Shown here one piece after another: positions 24,131 through 31,200 of a stretch of DNA of 32,600 nucleotides. The notes under the pieces are model-generated. The model was not told the origin of the DNA and did not search any database. It was given only the letters and a program-made list of their open reading frames with translations. How positions within the stretch are numbered: position 1 is the stretch's first letter; each line of letters opens with the position of its first letter. This DNA is from Sphingobacterium thalpophilum (GTDB lineage: Bacteria > Bacteroidota > Bacteroidia > B-17B0 > Aurantibacillaceae), in NCBI GenBank assembly GCA_943325195.2, contig CALPON020000020.1, positions 1 to 32,600 of the forward strand. The letters are read 5' to 3'. A program made the translations under genes and the position numbers.

Positions 24131-25683
24131 CAAAAGTCGTAATACAAATTATATAAACTGGTTCTTAGCGATATATAGAAATAAGTGCTGCGGTTTTCTA
24201 CCGACATAAAGTTATGAAAATTCTGGCTTCTTACAATAGCTCCCCCACATAGTTGCAGTTGGTAGGCGGGATTAAGGACAAAACCGGCGCGACCATTCAG
24301 TATGTTGACGGTATTTGCGCTAGTGTATGCGGACTCATGCAACTGGCTCTGGATTCTTCCCGCAACAAAAAAGCGTTTGTACTGGTAGCTCAGAGTGCTT
24401 AGAAGTTCCTGACCTTCCCCCGGCCCATAAGCTAGCGCCTGGTTGTAATGCTGGTAAGGCGAAACCGAACTGGTGTAGCTACGGGGAGATACGAAATTGT
24501 ATTCCGCCTGCAACCGCAGTCCGGGAATAACCTTACTGAAGTAATTGAAGCCGACCTGAAAACCATAGTCACTTTTTTCTTTGCTGCTTTTCTGCAGCCG
24601 GTCCAGCAGATACTGTCCGTAAAGGTTAAACGTCTGACTGAGTTTCATGCGGAGGTCCGCGCCAATCAGCAGATTATTTTTGTTATCCAGTCCGTAAACC
24701 GCTGCATTGCAAAAAAGCAGGGGATTCAGATAATTCCAGTTCAGCTGCTGGCGATTTTTACTATCTCCTGCCTGCCAGACCAAGCCCTGAAACAAGCCAA
24801 TATTGAGCCATTTCGCAGGATTGAAACTCAGGTATTGAAAAGCAGCGGCCTTTTTCTGGAACAAGCGCTCCGTATTGGGATTAATAATCGCGGAGGCTGA
24901 CACGAGATTCATGAGTGCGGCATAAATGGTGGTATACTGGAGCCGGCCTTTGAACCATTGCGTGGTTAGTCGGAGATAGGGATAGTTAAACGAATTGTCG
25001 CTGAGCAGCAAGGAACGGTAACCATAACCAATCTTTTGCTTCCCATGTCCTACTTGAAGATGCAAGTGCTCGCCAGCCCGATATGAAAACATACCGGAAC
25101 TAAATGCATAGTCGTAACCCCTGTCCTTAAAGCTTTTCCAGCGACCCTGTCCCGGCACCACCTCTGCGCTTCGCACTTGTTTATCGACATATAATGGAAA
25201 AATACTTTGGTTTTCAGCAAACAGGGTTTCAAAATAAAACCGTTCACCAATTTGTCCCGCTCCAATGATGCCGCGGGTGTTGGTAAATAAATTCAAATGC
25301 GCAGTATCTGAAAAATCTTTTCCGCCCTGCAGGTTCAAGATGGGGTCGATGCGAAGTTTAAATTTTTCTGCCTTTACTTCCAGATCGATAAAATCACGAT
25401 GAAATAATTTATCTCGCAACCAAGATCCTTTTTTTAGGGACTGCAGGCTGTCAGGTACATACTTATAATTGCCGGACAACAGCGGCAAATAGGGCTGTAT
25501 GCCACTGTGCACAGTGACGTCCCGAGTAGCAAGACCCCTTTCTACCTGGGCATTGCTGAAAGCATCTGTTGGTAGATTGTAGAATTGTGCGCGACTATTG
25601 AGTGAAAAAAATAATATAAATAGGAGGACTGTTTTGGTAGAGACAGGACGCAGAAGCTGAGCGATTATTTTTCCCAGGGGCAC
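24130..25683 (-). CDS. Outer-membrane beta-barrel protein, Wzi/RemB-like
   Basis: The protein has 517 residues and starts at GTG 25683. There is no ATG before the signal peptide, and the GTG overlaps the fcl stop by one base (TAGTG). After a signal/anchor (to about residue 33, SRAQ) come many amphipathic, aromatic-rich strands, ending in Phe: an outer-membrane barrel. Sequence features such as GDSKNRQQLNWNYLNPLLFCN, YGLDNKNNLLIGADLRMK and RLQAEYNFVSP resemble proteins annotated in this phylum as capsule-assembly Wzi or gliding-motility RemB. Lying between GDP-fucose synthesis and a glycan-initiating transferase, a role in surface polysaccharide attachment or motility is plausible. I cannot decide between these from sequence. 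Confidence 0.78.
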   Translation of the reverse strand: MPLGKIIAQLLRPVSTKTVLLFILFFSLNSRAQFYNLPTDAFSNAQVERGLATRDVTVHSGIQPYLPLLSGNYKYVPDSLQSLKKGSWLRDKLFHRDFIDLEVKAEKFKLRIDPILNLQGGKDFSDTAHLNLFTNTRGIIGAGQIGERFYFETLFAENQSIFPLYVDKQVRSAEVVPGQGRWKSFKDRGYDYAFSSGMFSYRAGEHLHLQVGHGKQKIGYGYRSLLLSDNSFNYPYLRLTTQWFKGRLQYTTIYAALMNLVSASAIINPNTERLFQKKAAAFQYLSFNPAKWLNIGLFQGLVWQAGDSKNRQQLNWNYLNPLLFCNAAVYGLDNKNNLLIGADLRMKLSQTFNLYGQYLLDRLQKSSKEKSDYGFQVGFNYFSKVIPGLRLQAEYNFVSPRSYTSSVSPYQHYNQALAYGPGEGQELLSTLSYQYKRFFVAGRIQSQLHESAYTSANTVNILNGRAGFVLNPAYQLQLCGGAIVRSQNFHNFMSVENRSTYFYISLRTSLYNLYYDF

Positions 25684-26624
25684 TACCAGACTTTTACATT
25701 TTCTTTTTTGCGGAAGTCGGCATATACCAGTCGGATTCCCTCCTCCAGTTCGATGCGGTGTTTCCAGCCGAGATGGTGCAGGAAGCTAACATCCATTAAT
25801 TTCCGCGGTGTTCCATCTGGCTTGCTCAGGTCGTGGCTGATACTGCCTTCGTAACCCACGATTTTCTGTATGATGAGTGCTAACTCTTTAATAGAAAGAT
25901 CGGTGCCAGTTCCAATATTGACATGTTGTTCGCCGCTGTAATGTTGCATCAGGTAAACACAGGCATCACCTAAGTCATCTGCATGCAGGAATTCGCGCAG
26001 CGGCGAGCCGGTCCCCCACATCTCGACCGAAGGAAGCTGTTGTTCCTTTGCTTCGTGAAACTTGCGGATGAGTGCCGGCAGTACATGCGAATTGCTGAGG
26101 TTATAACTGTCGTTTGGACCATATAAATTAGTCGGCATCACCGAAATAAAATCACAGCCGTACTGACGGCGGTAGCTTTCACACATTTTTATCCCCGCGA
26201 TTTTTGCAATCGCATAGGGTTCATTCGTCTCTTCCAGGAAACCACTTAATAGATAGGCTTCCTTCAGAGGCTGCGGGGCCAGTTTCGGATAAATACAGCT
26301 AGAACCTAGAAACATTAATTTTTTAGTCGCGTATTGATAGGCCGCATGAATCACATTGTTCTGAATCATGAGGTTTTCATACAGAAAATCCGCCCGGTAA
26401 ATATTATTTGCCTGAATGCCGCCTACTTTGGCGGCAGCAAGAAAAACGTAATCCGGTTTTTCATGCGCAAAAAAAGCAGTCACTGCCTGCTGATTGCGGA
26501 GGTCAAGGCTGGAGGAGTCGCGTAATACAAAGTTTGTAAAGCCTTTTTGAAGCAAATTGCGGTGAATGGCAGACCCCACCATGCCGCGGTGACCCGCAAT
26601 ATAAATTTTCGAGGAAAGTTCCAT
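25683..26624 (-). CDS. fcl: GDP-L-fucose synthase
   Basis: This 313-residue NADPH-dependent epimerase-reductase converts GDP-4-keto-6-deoxymannose to GDP-L-fucose. The Rossmann motif [10 protein letters not shown] spans 10-19. The active site has GSSCIYP (107-113) and Y137/K141 (YAIAK). Typical flanking segments are [25 protein letters not shown] and [18 protein letters not shown]. The substrate is made by the gene just upstream (gmd), 21 nt away, so the two form a two-enzyme route from GDP-mannose. The product supplies fucose for a surface glycan. Confidence 0.96.
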   Translation of the reverse strand: MELSSKIYIAGHRGMVGSAIHRNLLQKGFTNFVLRDSSSLDLRNQQAVTAFFAHEKPDYVFLAAAKVGGIQANNIYRADFLYENLMIQNNVIHAAYQYATKKLMFLGSSCIYPKLAPQPLKEAYLLSGFLEETNEPYAIAKIAGIKMCESYRRQYGCDFISVMPTNLYGPNDSYNLSNSHVLPALIRKFHEAKEQQLPSVEMWGTGSPLREFLHADDLGDACVYLMQHYSGEQHVNIGTGTDLSIKELALIIQKIVGYEGSISHDLSKPDGTPRKLMDVSFLHHLGWKHRIELEEGIRLVYADFRKKENVKVW

Positions 26625-26645
26625 GCGTGAATTCTGCTTCTGTTT

Positions 26646-27734
26646 TTATTCTTTGTAGTTTAGAATTTTATGCCCGCCCTCCAATAAATATTTATCGCGA
26701 CGGAATAATTCCAGATCTGCTTGAACCATTTCCTTACACAAAGCTTCCACCGTGTAAGTCGGGGTCCATCCTAATTTGTTTTTTGCTTTGGTGGCATCTC
26801 CTACGAGTAATTCCACTTCAGCGGGACGGTAATATTTCGGGTCGATTTCAACCAGTACTTTACCGCTTGCTTTGTCGTATCCTTTTTCATTTTCAGCACT
26901 GCCTTTCCATTCCATGGTCACACCTACTTCCGCAAAAGCCATATTGATAAACTGGCGGACGGTGATTTTGATGCCCGTTGCCAGAACAAAGTCGTCCGGC
27001 TCTTCCTGTTGCAACATGCGCCACATGCCTTCTACATAATCTTTAGCATGGCCCCAGTCGCGCTCACTGTCGATATTGCCCATGAACAATTTGTCCTGCA
27101 TGCCAAGGCTGATTTTCGCCACCCCGCGGGTAATTTTGCGGGTAACAAAAGTTTCTCCTCGCAGGGGACTTTCATGATTAAATAAAATACCATTGCAGGC
27201 ATACATGCCGTAACTTTCGCGGTAGTTCTTGGTAATCCAGAAACCGTAGAGCTTAGCAACACCGTATGGACTGCGTGGATAGAAGGGTGTGGTTTCCTTT
27301 TGCGGAATTTCCTGCACCAAGCCATACAATTCACTCGTAGAAGCCTGATAAAATCGGGTCTTCTTTTCCAATCCAAGTATACGAATAGCCTCGAGAATAC
27401 GCAGTGTGCCTAATGCATCTGAATTCGCGGTGTATTCGGGAGTCTCGAAACTGACTTTTACATGACTCTGAGCAGCCAGGTTATATATTTCATCCGGTTG
27501 CACTTCCTGCACAATCCGAATCAGATTGGTACTATCCGTTAAATCGCCGTAGTGTAGTTTAAAACTAACGTTCTTTTCATGCTGATCCTGATAAAGGTGA
27601 TCAATCCGATCTGTATTAAAAAGCGAGCTCCGGCGCTTGATACCGTGCACAGTGTAGCCTTTGCTGAGCAGGAGTTCGGCTAGATAAGCGCCGTCTTGTC
27701 CTGTGATACCTGTAATAAGTGCTGTTTTTGCCAT
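26646..27734 (-). CDS. gmd: GDP-mannose 4,6-dehydratase
   Basis: ATG at 27734 gives 362 residues ([20 protein letters not shown]). An upstream frame extension has no family resemblance. This extended SDR carries the NAD(P) motif GITGQDG (9-15) and the active site STSELYG with T133 and E135. Catalytic Y157/K161 lie in the [10 protein letters not shown] motif. The segments [21 protein letters not shown] and [20 protein letters not shown] are diagnostic of Gmd. It catalyses the first committed step of GDP-L-fucose (or GDP-rhamnose) formation. It is first in the minus-strand glycan operon, with a putative TAATTTCG -7 box upstream. Confidence 0.97.
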   Translation of the reverse strand: MAKTALITGITGQDGAYLAELLLSKGYTVHGIKRRSSLFNTDRIDHLYQDQHEKNVSFKLHYGDLTDSTNLIRIVQEVQPDEIYNLAAQSHVKVSFETPEYTANSDALGTLRILEAIRILGLEKKTRFYQASTSELYGLVQEIPQKETTPFYPRSPYGVAKLYGFWITKNYRESYGMYACNGILFNHESPLRGETFVTRKITRGVAKISLGMQDKLFMGNIDSERDWGHAKDYVEGMWRMLQQEEPDDFVLATGIKITVRQFINMAFAEVGVTMEWKGSAENEKGYDKASGKVLVEIDPKYYRPAEVELLVGDATKAKNKLGWTPTYTVEALCKEMVQADLELFRRDKYLLEGGHKILNYKE

Positions 27735-27757
27735 AGTGATTTCAATTAACAATATTA

Positions 27758-27765
27758 CGAAATTA
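27758..27765 (-). promoter_or_regulatory. Putative -7 box of the gmd operon
   Basis: The minus strand reads TAATTTCG, the TAnnTTCG variant, 23 nt upstream of the gmd ATG, in the 108-bp divergent gap before the DUF3098 gene. Confidence 0.35.
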
Positions 27766-27813
27766 TCTGGATGGTTTTTGCGAAAGAATGCGCTGATGTG
27801 GTCTAATTTTACT

Positions 27814-27821
27814 TATATTTG
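27814..27821 (+). promoter_or_regulatory. Putative -7 box of the DUF3098-uppP operon
   Basis: TATATTTG matches TAnnTTTG and ends 21 nt before the ATG at 27843. A TTG at 27819-27821 in the coding frame is part of this box, which argues against it being the start. No convincing -33 element was seen. Confidence 0.5.
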
Positions 27822-27842
27822 GGCAGCTTAAACAACCTTCAG

Positions 27843-28094
27843 ATGTCAGTTGCGCAACCAACCTTCACAAAAAAGAATTATCTGCTCCTCATCGCCGGCC
27901 TCGTTCTTATTGGGCTGGGCTATTTGCTCATGATTGGTGGCGGGAGCGAAGATCCTAATGTGTTTAACGAAGAGATTTTCAGTTTCCGCAGAATTACACT
28001 CGCGCCGATGACTTGTTTGCTTGGCTTCATCGTTATTATTGCTGCAATTATGTGGCGCCCTGCAGCTGCTTCTAACGCATCTGATGTAAAATGA
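27843..28094 (+). CDS. DUF3098 membrane protein
   Basis: The ATG at 27843 gives 83 residues. There are two membrane segments, about residues 16-32 and 55-72, separated by the conserved GGGSEDPNVFNEEIFSFRR loop with FNEEIFSFRRI typical of DUF3098. The family is confined to Bacteroidota and is usually a neighbour of ftsX and uppP, as here. The function is unknown, but the conserved context points to envelope or division work. Its stop overlaps the next ATG (ATGA). Confidence 0.88.
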   Translation: MSVAQPTFTKKNYLLLIAGLVLIGLGYLLMIGGGSEDPNVFNEEIFSFRRITLAPMTCLLGFIVIIAAIMWRPAAASNASDVK

Positions 28095-28495
28095 CGCTCT
28101 CCGAAGCTCCGGTAAAAAAAAGGCGCGTAGGAAAATTCATCTCTATCACCCTGCTTGTAATTTTCGCTCTCGCTGCGGCTTACCTCGGTATCTGCAGCAT
28201 CACTTACAGTGACGGCACCCGGTCCGGAATTCTCACCAAAGTAAGTCGCAAAGGATTTGTATTTAAAACATATGAAGGGGAATTGAATGTGGGGGGATTA
28301 AATCAGGGGGATGGCACCATTATGCCGGCAAGTATTTTTTTATTTTCTGTCCGTGAAAAAACTGTTTATGATGAGCTTGAAAAATTGCAGGGGCGAAAAG
28401 TTATCCTGCATTATCATCAAGTGGTGAAAAATCTTTTCTGGCAGGGTGAAACTGATTATTTTATTACCGCGGTCAGACCCGCCACCAATTTATGA
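28091..28495 (+). CDS. Small membrane-anchored conserved hypothetical protein
   Basis: This 134-residue protein has a basic N-terminus (VKKRRVGKF), one membrane segment at about 14-37 and a soluble domain of about 95 residues. The domain has a YSDGTRSGILTKVSRKGFVFKTYEGEL strand-rich start and a LQGRKVILHYHQVVKNLFWQGETDYFIT ending. Similar Bacteroidota proteins are often mis-named in databases after an unrelated dehydrogenase; I see no enzymatic motif. It overlaps DUF3098 and uppP by 4 nt (ATGA) on each side, so it is a translationally coupled member of this operon. Confidence 0.8.
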   Translation: MTLSEAPVKKRRVGKFISITLLVIFALAAAYLGICSITYSDGTRSGILTKVSRKGFVFKTYEGELNVGGLNQGDGTIMPASIFLFSVREKTVYDELEKLQGRKVILHYHQVVKNLFWQGETDYFITAVRPATNL

Positions 28496-29283
28496 CGTAT
28501 CTGCAAGCTTTTATTATTGCGGTAATCGAGGGGATTACCGAATTTCTTCCGGTCTCAAGCACAGGACACATGATTCTTGCCGATGCGCTGCTGAAAGTAG
28601 AGAATAAGGATTTTACGAAGACTTTTGAAATCGTGATTCAACTGGGGGCCATTCTTTCTGTGGTCGTCCTTTATTTTAAGAGGTTTTTGGCTGGATTTAA
28701 TATCTATCTGAAGCTCGGCGTCGCTTTTATCCCCACAGGGGTCATTGGTTTTTTGGCATACAAAACAATTAAACATTATCTCTTTAATCCTTTCACCGTC
28801 AGCATCTCCCTCATCGCTGGTGGCATTGTGCTAATTTTGCTGGACCGCTGGAGTGAGAAAAAAGAAAGCCAGTTTAAATCGGTGGAGGAAATTAGTTTCG
28901 CTTCCGCATTTAAAATTGGTCTGATTCAATGCCTGTCGATGATACCCGGGGTTTCTCGGTCGGCCGCTACCATCTTTGGTGGCGTCAGTGCAGGTTTCAA
29001 CAGAGCCCAGGCGGCTGAATTTTCTTTCCTCTTGGCTGTCCCCACCATGCTGGCAGCCTCGGGTTATGATTTGCTGAAGGAAAAGGACAGCATTCATTCT
29101 GATGATTTGACGCTTCTCCTTTTTGGAGCGGCCATTGCTTTTATCGTCGCATTGCTCGCCATCCGCGGCTTCATCAGTTTCCTTACCCGCTATGGTTTTC
29201 GGCACTTCGGCTATTACCGAATTATACTAGGAACCTTGTTTCTAATCTACGCCCTTAGCACCGGGCTGCAACTGACGGACTAG
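28492..29283 (+). CDS. uppP: Undecaprenyl-diphosphate phosphatase (UppP/BacA)
   Basis: This 263-residue integral membrane enzyme dephosphorylates undecaprenyl diphosphate so the carrier can be reused for murein and glycan synthesis. Both consensus regions are present: EGITEFLPVSSTGH (13-26, with E17 and H26) and PGVSRSAATIFGG (from 152, with R156). About eight membrane segments are visible. It is coupled to the upstream gene by a 4-nt overlap. Function links it to the WecA-type transferase encoded across the divergent promoter. Confidence 0.96.
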   Translation: MTYLQAFIIAVIEGITEFLPVSSTGHMILADALLKVENKDFTKTFEIVIQLGAILSVVVLYFKRFLAGFNIYLKLGVAFIPTGVIGFLAYKTIKHYLFNPFTVSISLIAGGIVLILLDRWSEKKESQFKSVEEISFASAFKIGLIQCLSMIPGVSRSAATIFGGVSAGFNRAQAAEFSFLLAVPTMLAASGYDLLKEKDSIHSDDLTLLLFGAAIAFIVALLAIRGFISFLTRYGFRHFGYYRIILGTLFLIYALSTGLQLTD

Positions 29284-29370
29284 TCTAATAACATTCTCCC
29301 GTTGATAATTAGCAGCAGAGTGGGTGCAGACCTGTCGCTGAGAATGATAATTTCGAATCTATAATCTTCT

Positions 29371-30240
29371 GTGAAAGAAAAGCTATCCCCCAAGAATCTG
29401 CGTACCTCGGGCGCCACCGTCATCATCAGCCTATCCTTGGTACTGTTTATGTTGGGTGCGCTGGGACTATTGATTATCAATGCCAACAAACTCATTGTAC
29501 ATTTTAAGGAGAATGTGGGTTTTCAGGTGTACCTGAAAGATACCGCAACAGCCGCTCAGACGGATCAGCTGATTCAAGAATTAAATAATGCTTCTTTTTC
29601 AAAAAATGTAGCACTAATCACCAAAGAGCAGGCCGCACAGAAATTAAAGAGCGATTTGGGTGAAGATTTTGTCGCCTTTCTGGGTAGTAATCCGCTGCTC
29701 AATTCATTGGAAGTAAAGTTGAACGCAGATTTTGCCAATAGCGATACCCTGCAGCTTATTGAAAAAGATTTGCTTCAAAAGGCGTTTGTGAAAGAAGTAG
29801 TTTATCAAAAAGTCATGATCGACAGTCTTCAAAAAAATACCCGCGCCGTCGCTTTTTTTATTCTCATTTTCAGCAGTGCGCTCTTAATTGTGGCTATTGC
29901 CTTAATTAATAATACGATTCGATTGTCCATCTATTCGCAACGGTTCCTCATTCGTACCATGTACCTGGTCGGAGCTACCAGAGCGTTTATCAGTAAACCT
30001 TTTATCTTCAAAGGATTCCGGCAGGGGGTCATTGCAGGTGTCATTGCCAGCCTGATGTTAAGTGGTTTTTTAATGCTCAGTGCCCGTTATATTCCTGATT
30101 TACTTCAACTTCAGGATGAGAATATCCTGCTAATTCTCTTTACTGGAATCATCGTCGTTGGCGTCATCATTTCTGCCTTTAGTGCTTTGCTGGCGGTGCT
30201 ACGTTATCTTCAGTTGAAAAGTAGCGACCTCCATTTTTAG
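29371..30240 (+). CDS. ftsX: FtsX-family cell-division ABC permease
   Basis: The protein has 289 residues. The start is GTG 29371; an in-frame stop at 29362-29364 leaves no earlier start. The FtsX topology is clear: a first membrane segment (about 15-38), then an extracytoplasmic loop of ~130 residues (FKENVGFQVYLKD ... VVYQKVMIDSLQKN). Three membrane segments follow, with the LINNTIRLSIYSQRFLIRTMYLVGAT cytoplasmic motif. FtsX works with the ATPase FtsE to control peptidoglycan hydrolases at division. ftsE is not in the window, as is usual in this phylum. It follows uppP after 87 bp that contain no convincing terminator or promoter. Confidence 0.94.
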   Translation: MKEKLSPKNLRTSGATVIISLSLVLFMLGALGLLIINANKLIVHFKENVGFQVYLKDTATAAQTDQLIQELNNASFSKNVALITKEQAAQKLKSDLGEDFVAFLGSNPLLNSLEVKLNADFANSDTLQLIEKDLLQKAFVKEVVYQKVMIDSLQKNTRAVAFFILIFSSALLIVAIALINNTIRLSIYSQRFLIRTMYLVGATRAFISKPFIFKGFRQGVIAGVIASLMLSGFLMLSARYIPDLLQLQDENILLILFTGIIVVGVIISAFSALLAVLRYLQLKSSDLHF

Positions 30241-30274
30241 GTATTCTTAACCATTAATGTTAAACAGGATTACT

Positions 30275-30282
30275 TATCTTTG
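30275..30282 (+). promoter_or_regulatory. Putative -7 box of the Bax inhibitor-1 family gene
   Basis: TATCTTTG matches TAnnTTTG and ends 17 nt before the ATG at 30300, in the 59-bp gap after ftsX. Confidence 0.5.
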
Positions 30283-30299
30283 TTATTATTTTTATCGTC

Positions 30300-31034
30300 A
30301 TGGACAATAATTTACGTAACACCAATTTTGAAAAGTTTGAGTATGCCACTATTGTGGCGGAAAACAAAATTCTGAAATCTTCTTTTGCTTGGATGGGTCT
30401 TGCCTTGGTGCTGACTTCGGTTGCCGCTTACTTTTTTGCTTCCGTTCCAGCTTTAACCAGCCTGCTGATCACACAGACAGAGACAGGAACAAAACTCACC
30501 ATCCTTGCTTATGTGGTCATGTTCGCTCCGCTGTTGTTTGTCCTGGGAATTAATTTTGGATTACAACGACTCTCTCTGCCCGCATTGATAGGCTTGTTTC
30601 TGGCTTATGCGGTGATTAATGGGATTAGTTTTAGTTTTATATTTGCCATCTATAGCCTCGGCTCTATCGTCAACGTGTTTCTAAGCACCGCCGCTTTGTT
30701 TGGCGTAATGGCCGTAGCTGGGTATACAACACGCACCGACCTGACTAAGATGGGAAGCCTCCTCATGATTGGCGTCATCGGAATTGTGATCGCCAGCCTT
30801 ATCAATTTCTTTACCAACAGTTCGACACTAGATTATATGATCAGTATTCTGGGCGTGATTATTTTTACCGGTCTGACCGCTTACGATGTGCAGAAACTCA
30901 AAAATCTCAGTCAGGAAGCAGATTACAGTCCGAACGCCGGCAAATACGGTATTATTGGCGCACTGACCCTGTACCTGGACTTTATCAACTTGTTCCTCTT
31001 TTTGCTCCGCCTGTTCGGGGGAAGAAAAGATTGA
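30300..31034 (+). CDS. Bax inhibitor-1/YccA family membrane protein
   Basis: This 244-residue protein has seven predicted membrane segments, preceded by a short soluble N-terminus (NFEKFEYATIVAENKILKSSFAWMG). It belongs to the BI-1/YccA (TMBIM) family. The segments NGISFSFIFAIYSLGSIVNVFLSTAALFGVMAVAGYTTRTDLTKMGSLL and FTGLTAYDVQKLK are diagnostic, including the conserved Asp/Tyr near the C-terminus. Members act in calcium leak or protease (FtsH) regulation in other bacteria; the role here is not known. It has its own promoter box and a strong terminator, so it is probably monocistronic. Confidence 0.95.
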   Translation: MDNNLRNTNFEKFEYATIVAENKILKSSFAWMGLALVLTSVAAYFFASVPALTSLLITQTETGTKLTILAYVVMFAPLLFVLGINFGLQRLSLPALIGLFLAYAVINGISFSFIFAIYSLGSIVNVFLSTAALFGVMAVAGYTTRTDLTKMGSLLMIGVIGIVIASLINFFTNSSTLDYMISILGVIIFTGLTAYDVQKLKNLSQEADYSPNAGKYGIIGALTLYLDFINLFLFLLRLFGGRKD

Positions 31035-31053
31035 GCCACTCATTTAACGATTG

Positions 31054-31079
31054 AGCCGTTCCTAGGAACGGCTTTTTTT
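31054..31079 (+). terminator. Intrinsic terminator after the Bax inhibitor-1 family gene
   Basis: AGCCGTTCCTAGGAACGGCT (31054-31073) is a perfect 20-nt palindrome able to fold into a GC-rich stem. The T-tract runs from 31073 to 31079. It lies 20 nt past the stop and is the only textbook terminator in the window. Confidence 0.9.
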
Positions 31080-31200
31080 ATGCCTTTACTTCGTGAGTCT
31101 GGCTTACGAATGAGTGAAAAATAAGGTGTTTGGTTTGTTTTTACGATAACTTTACTAGACGGCTGGAATTAAAGCGTAACTTAGTATAACGGATTTGTAT

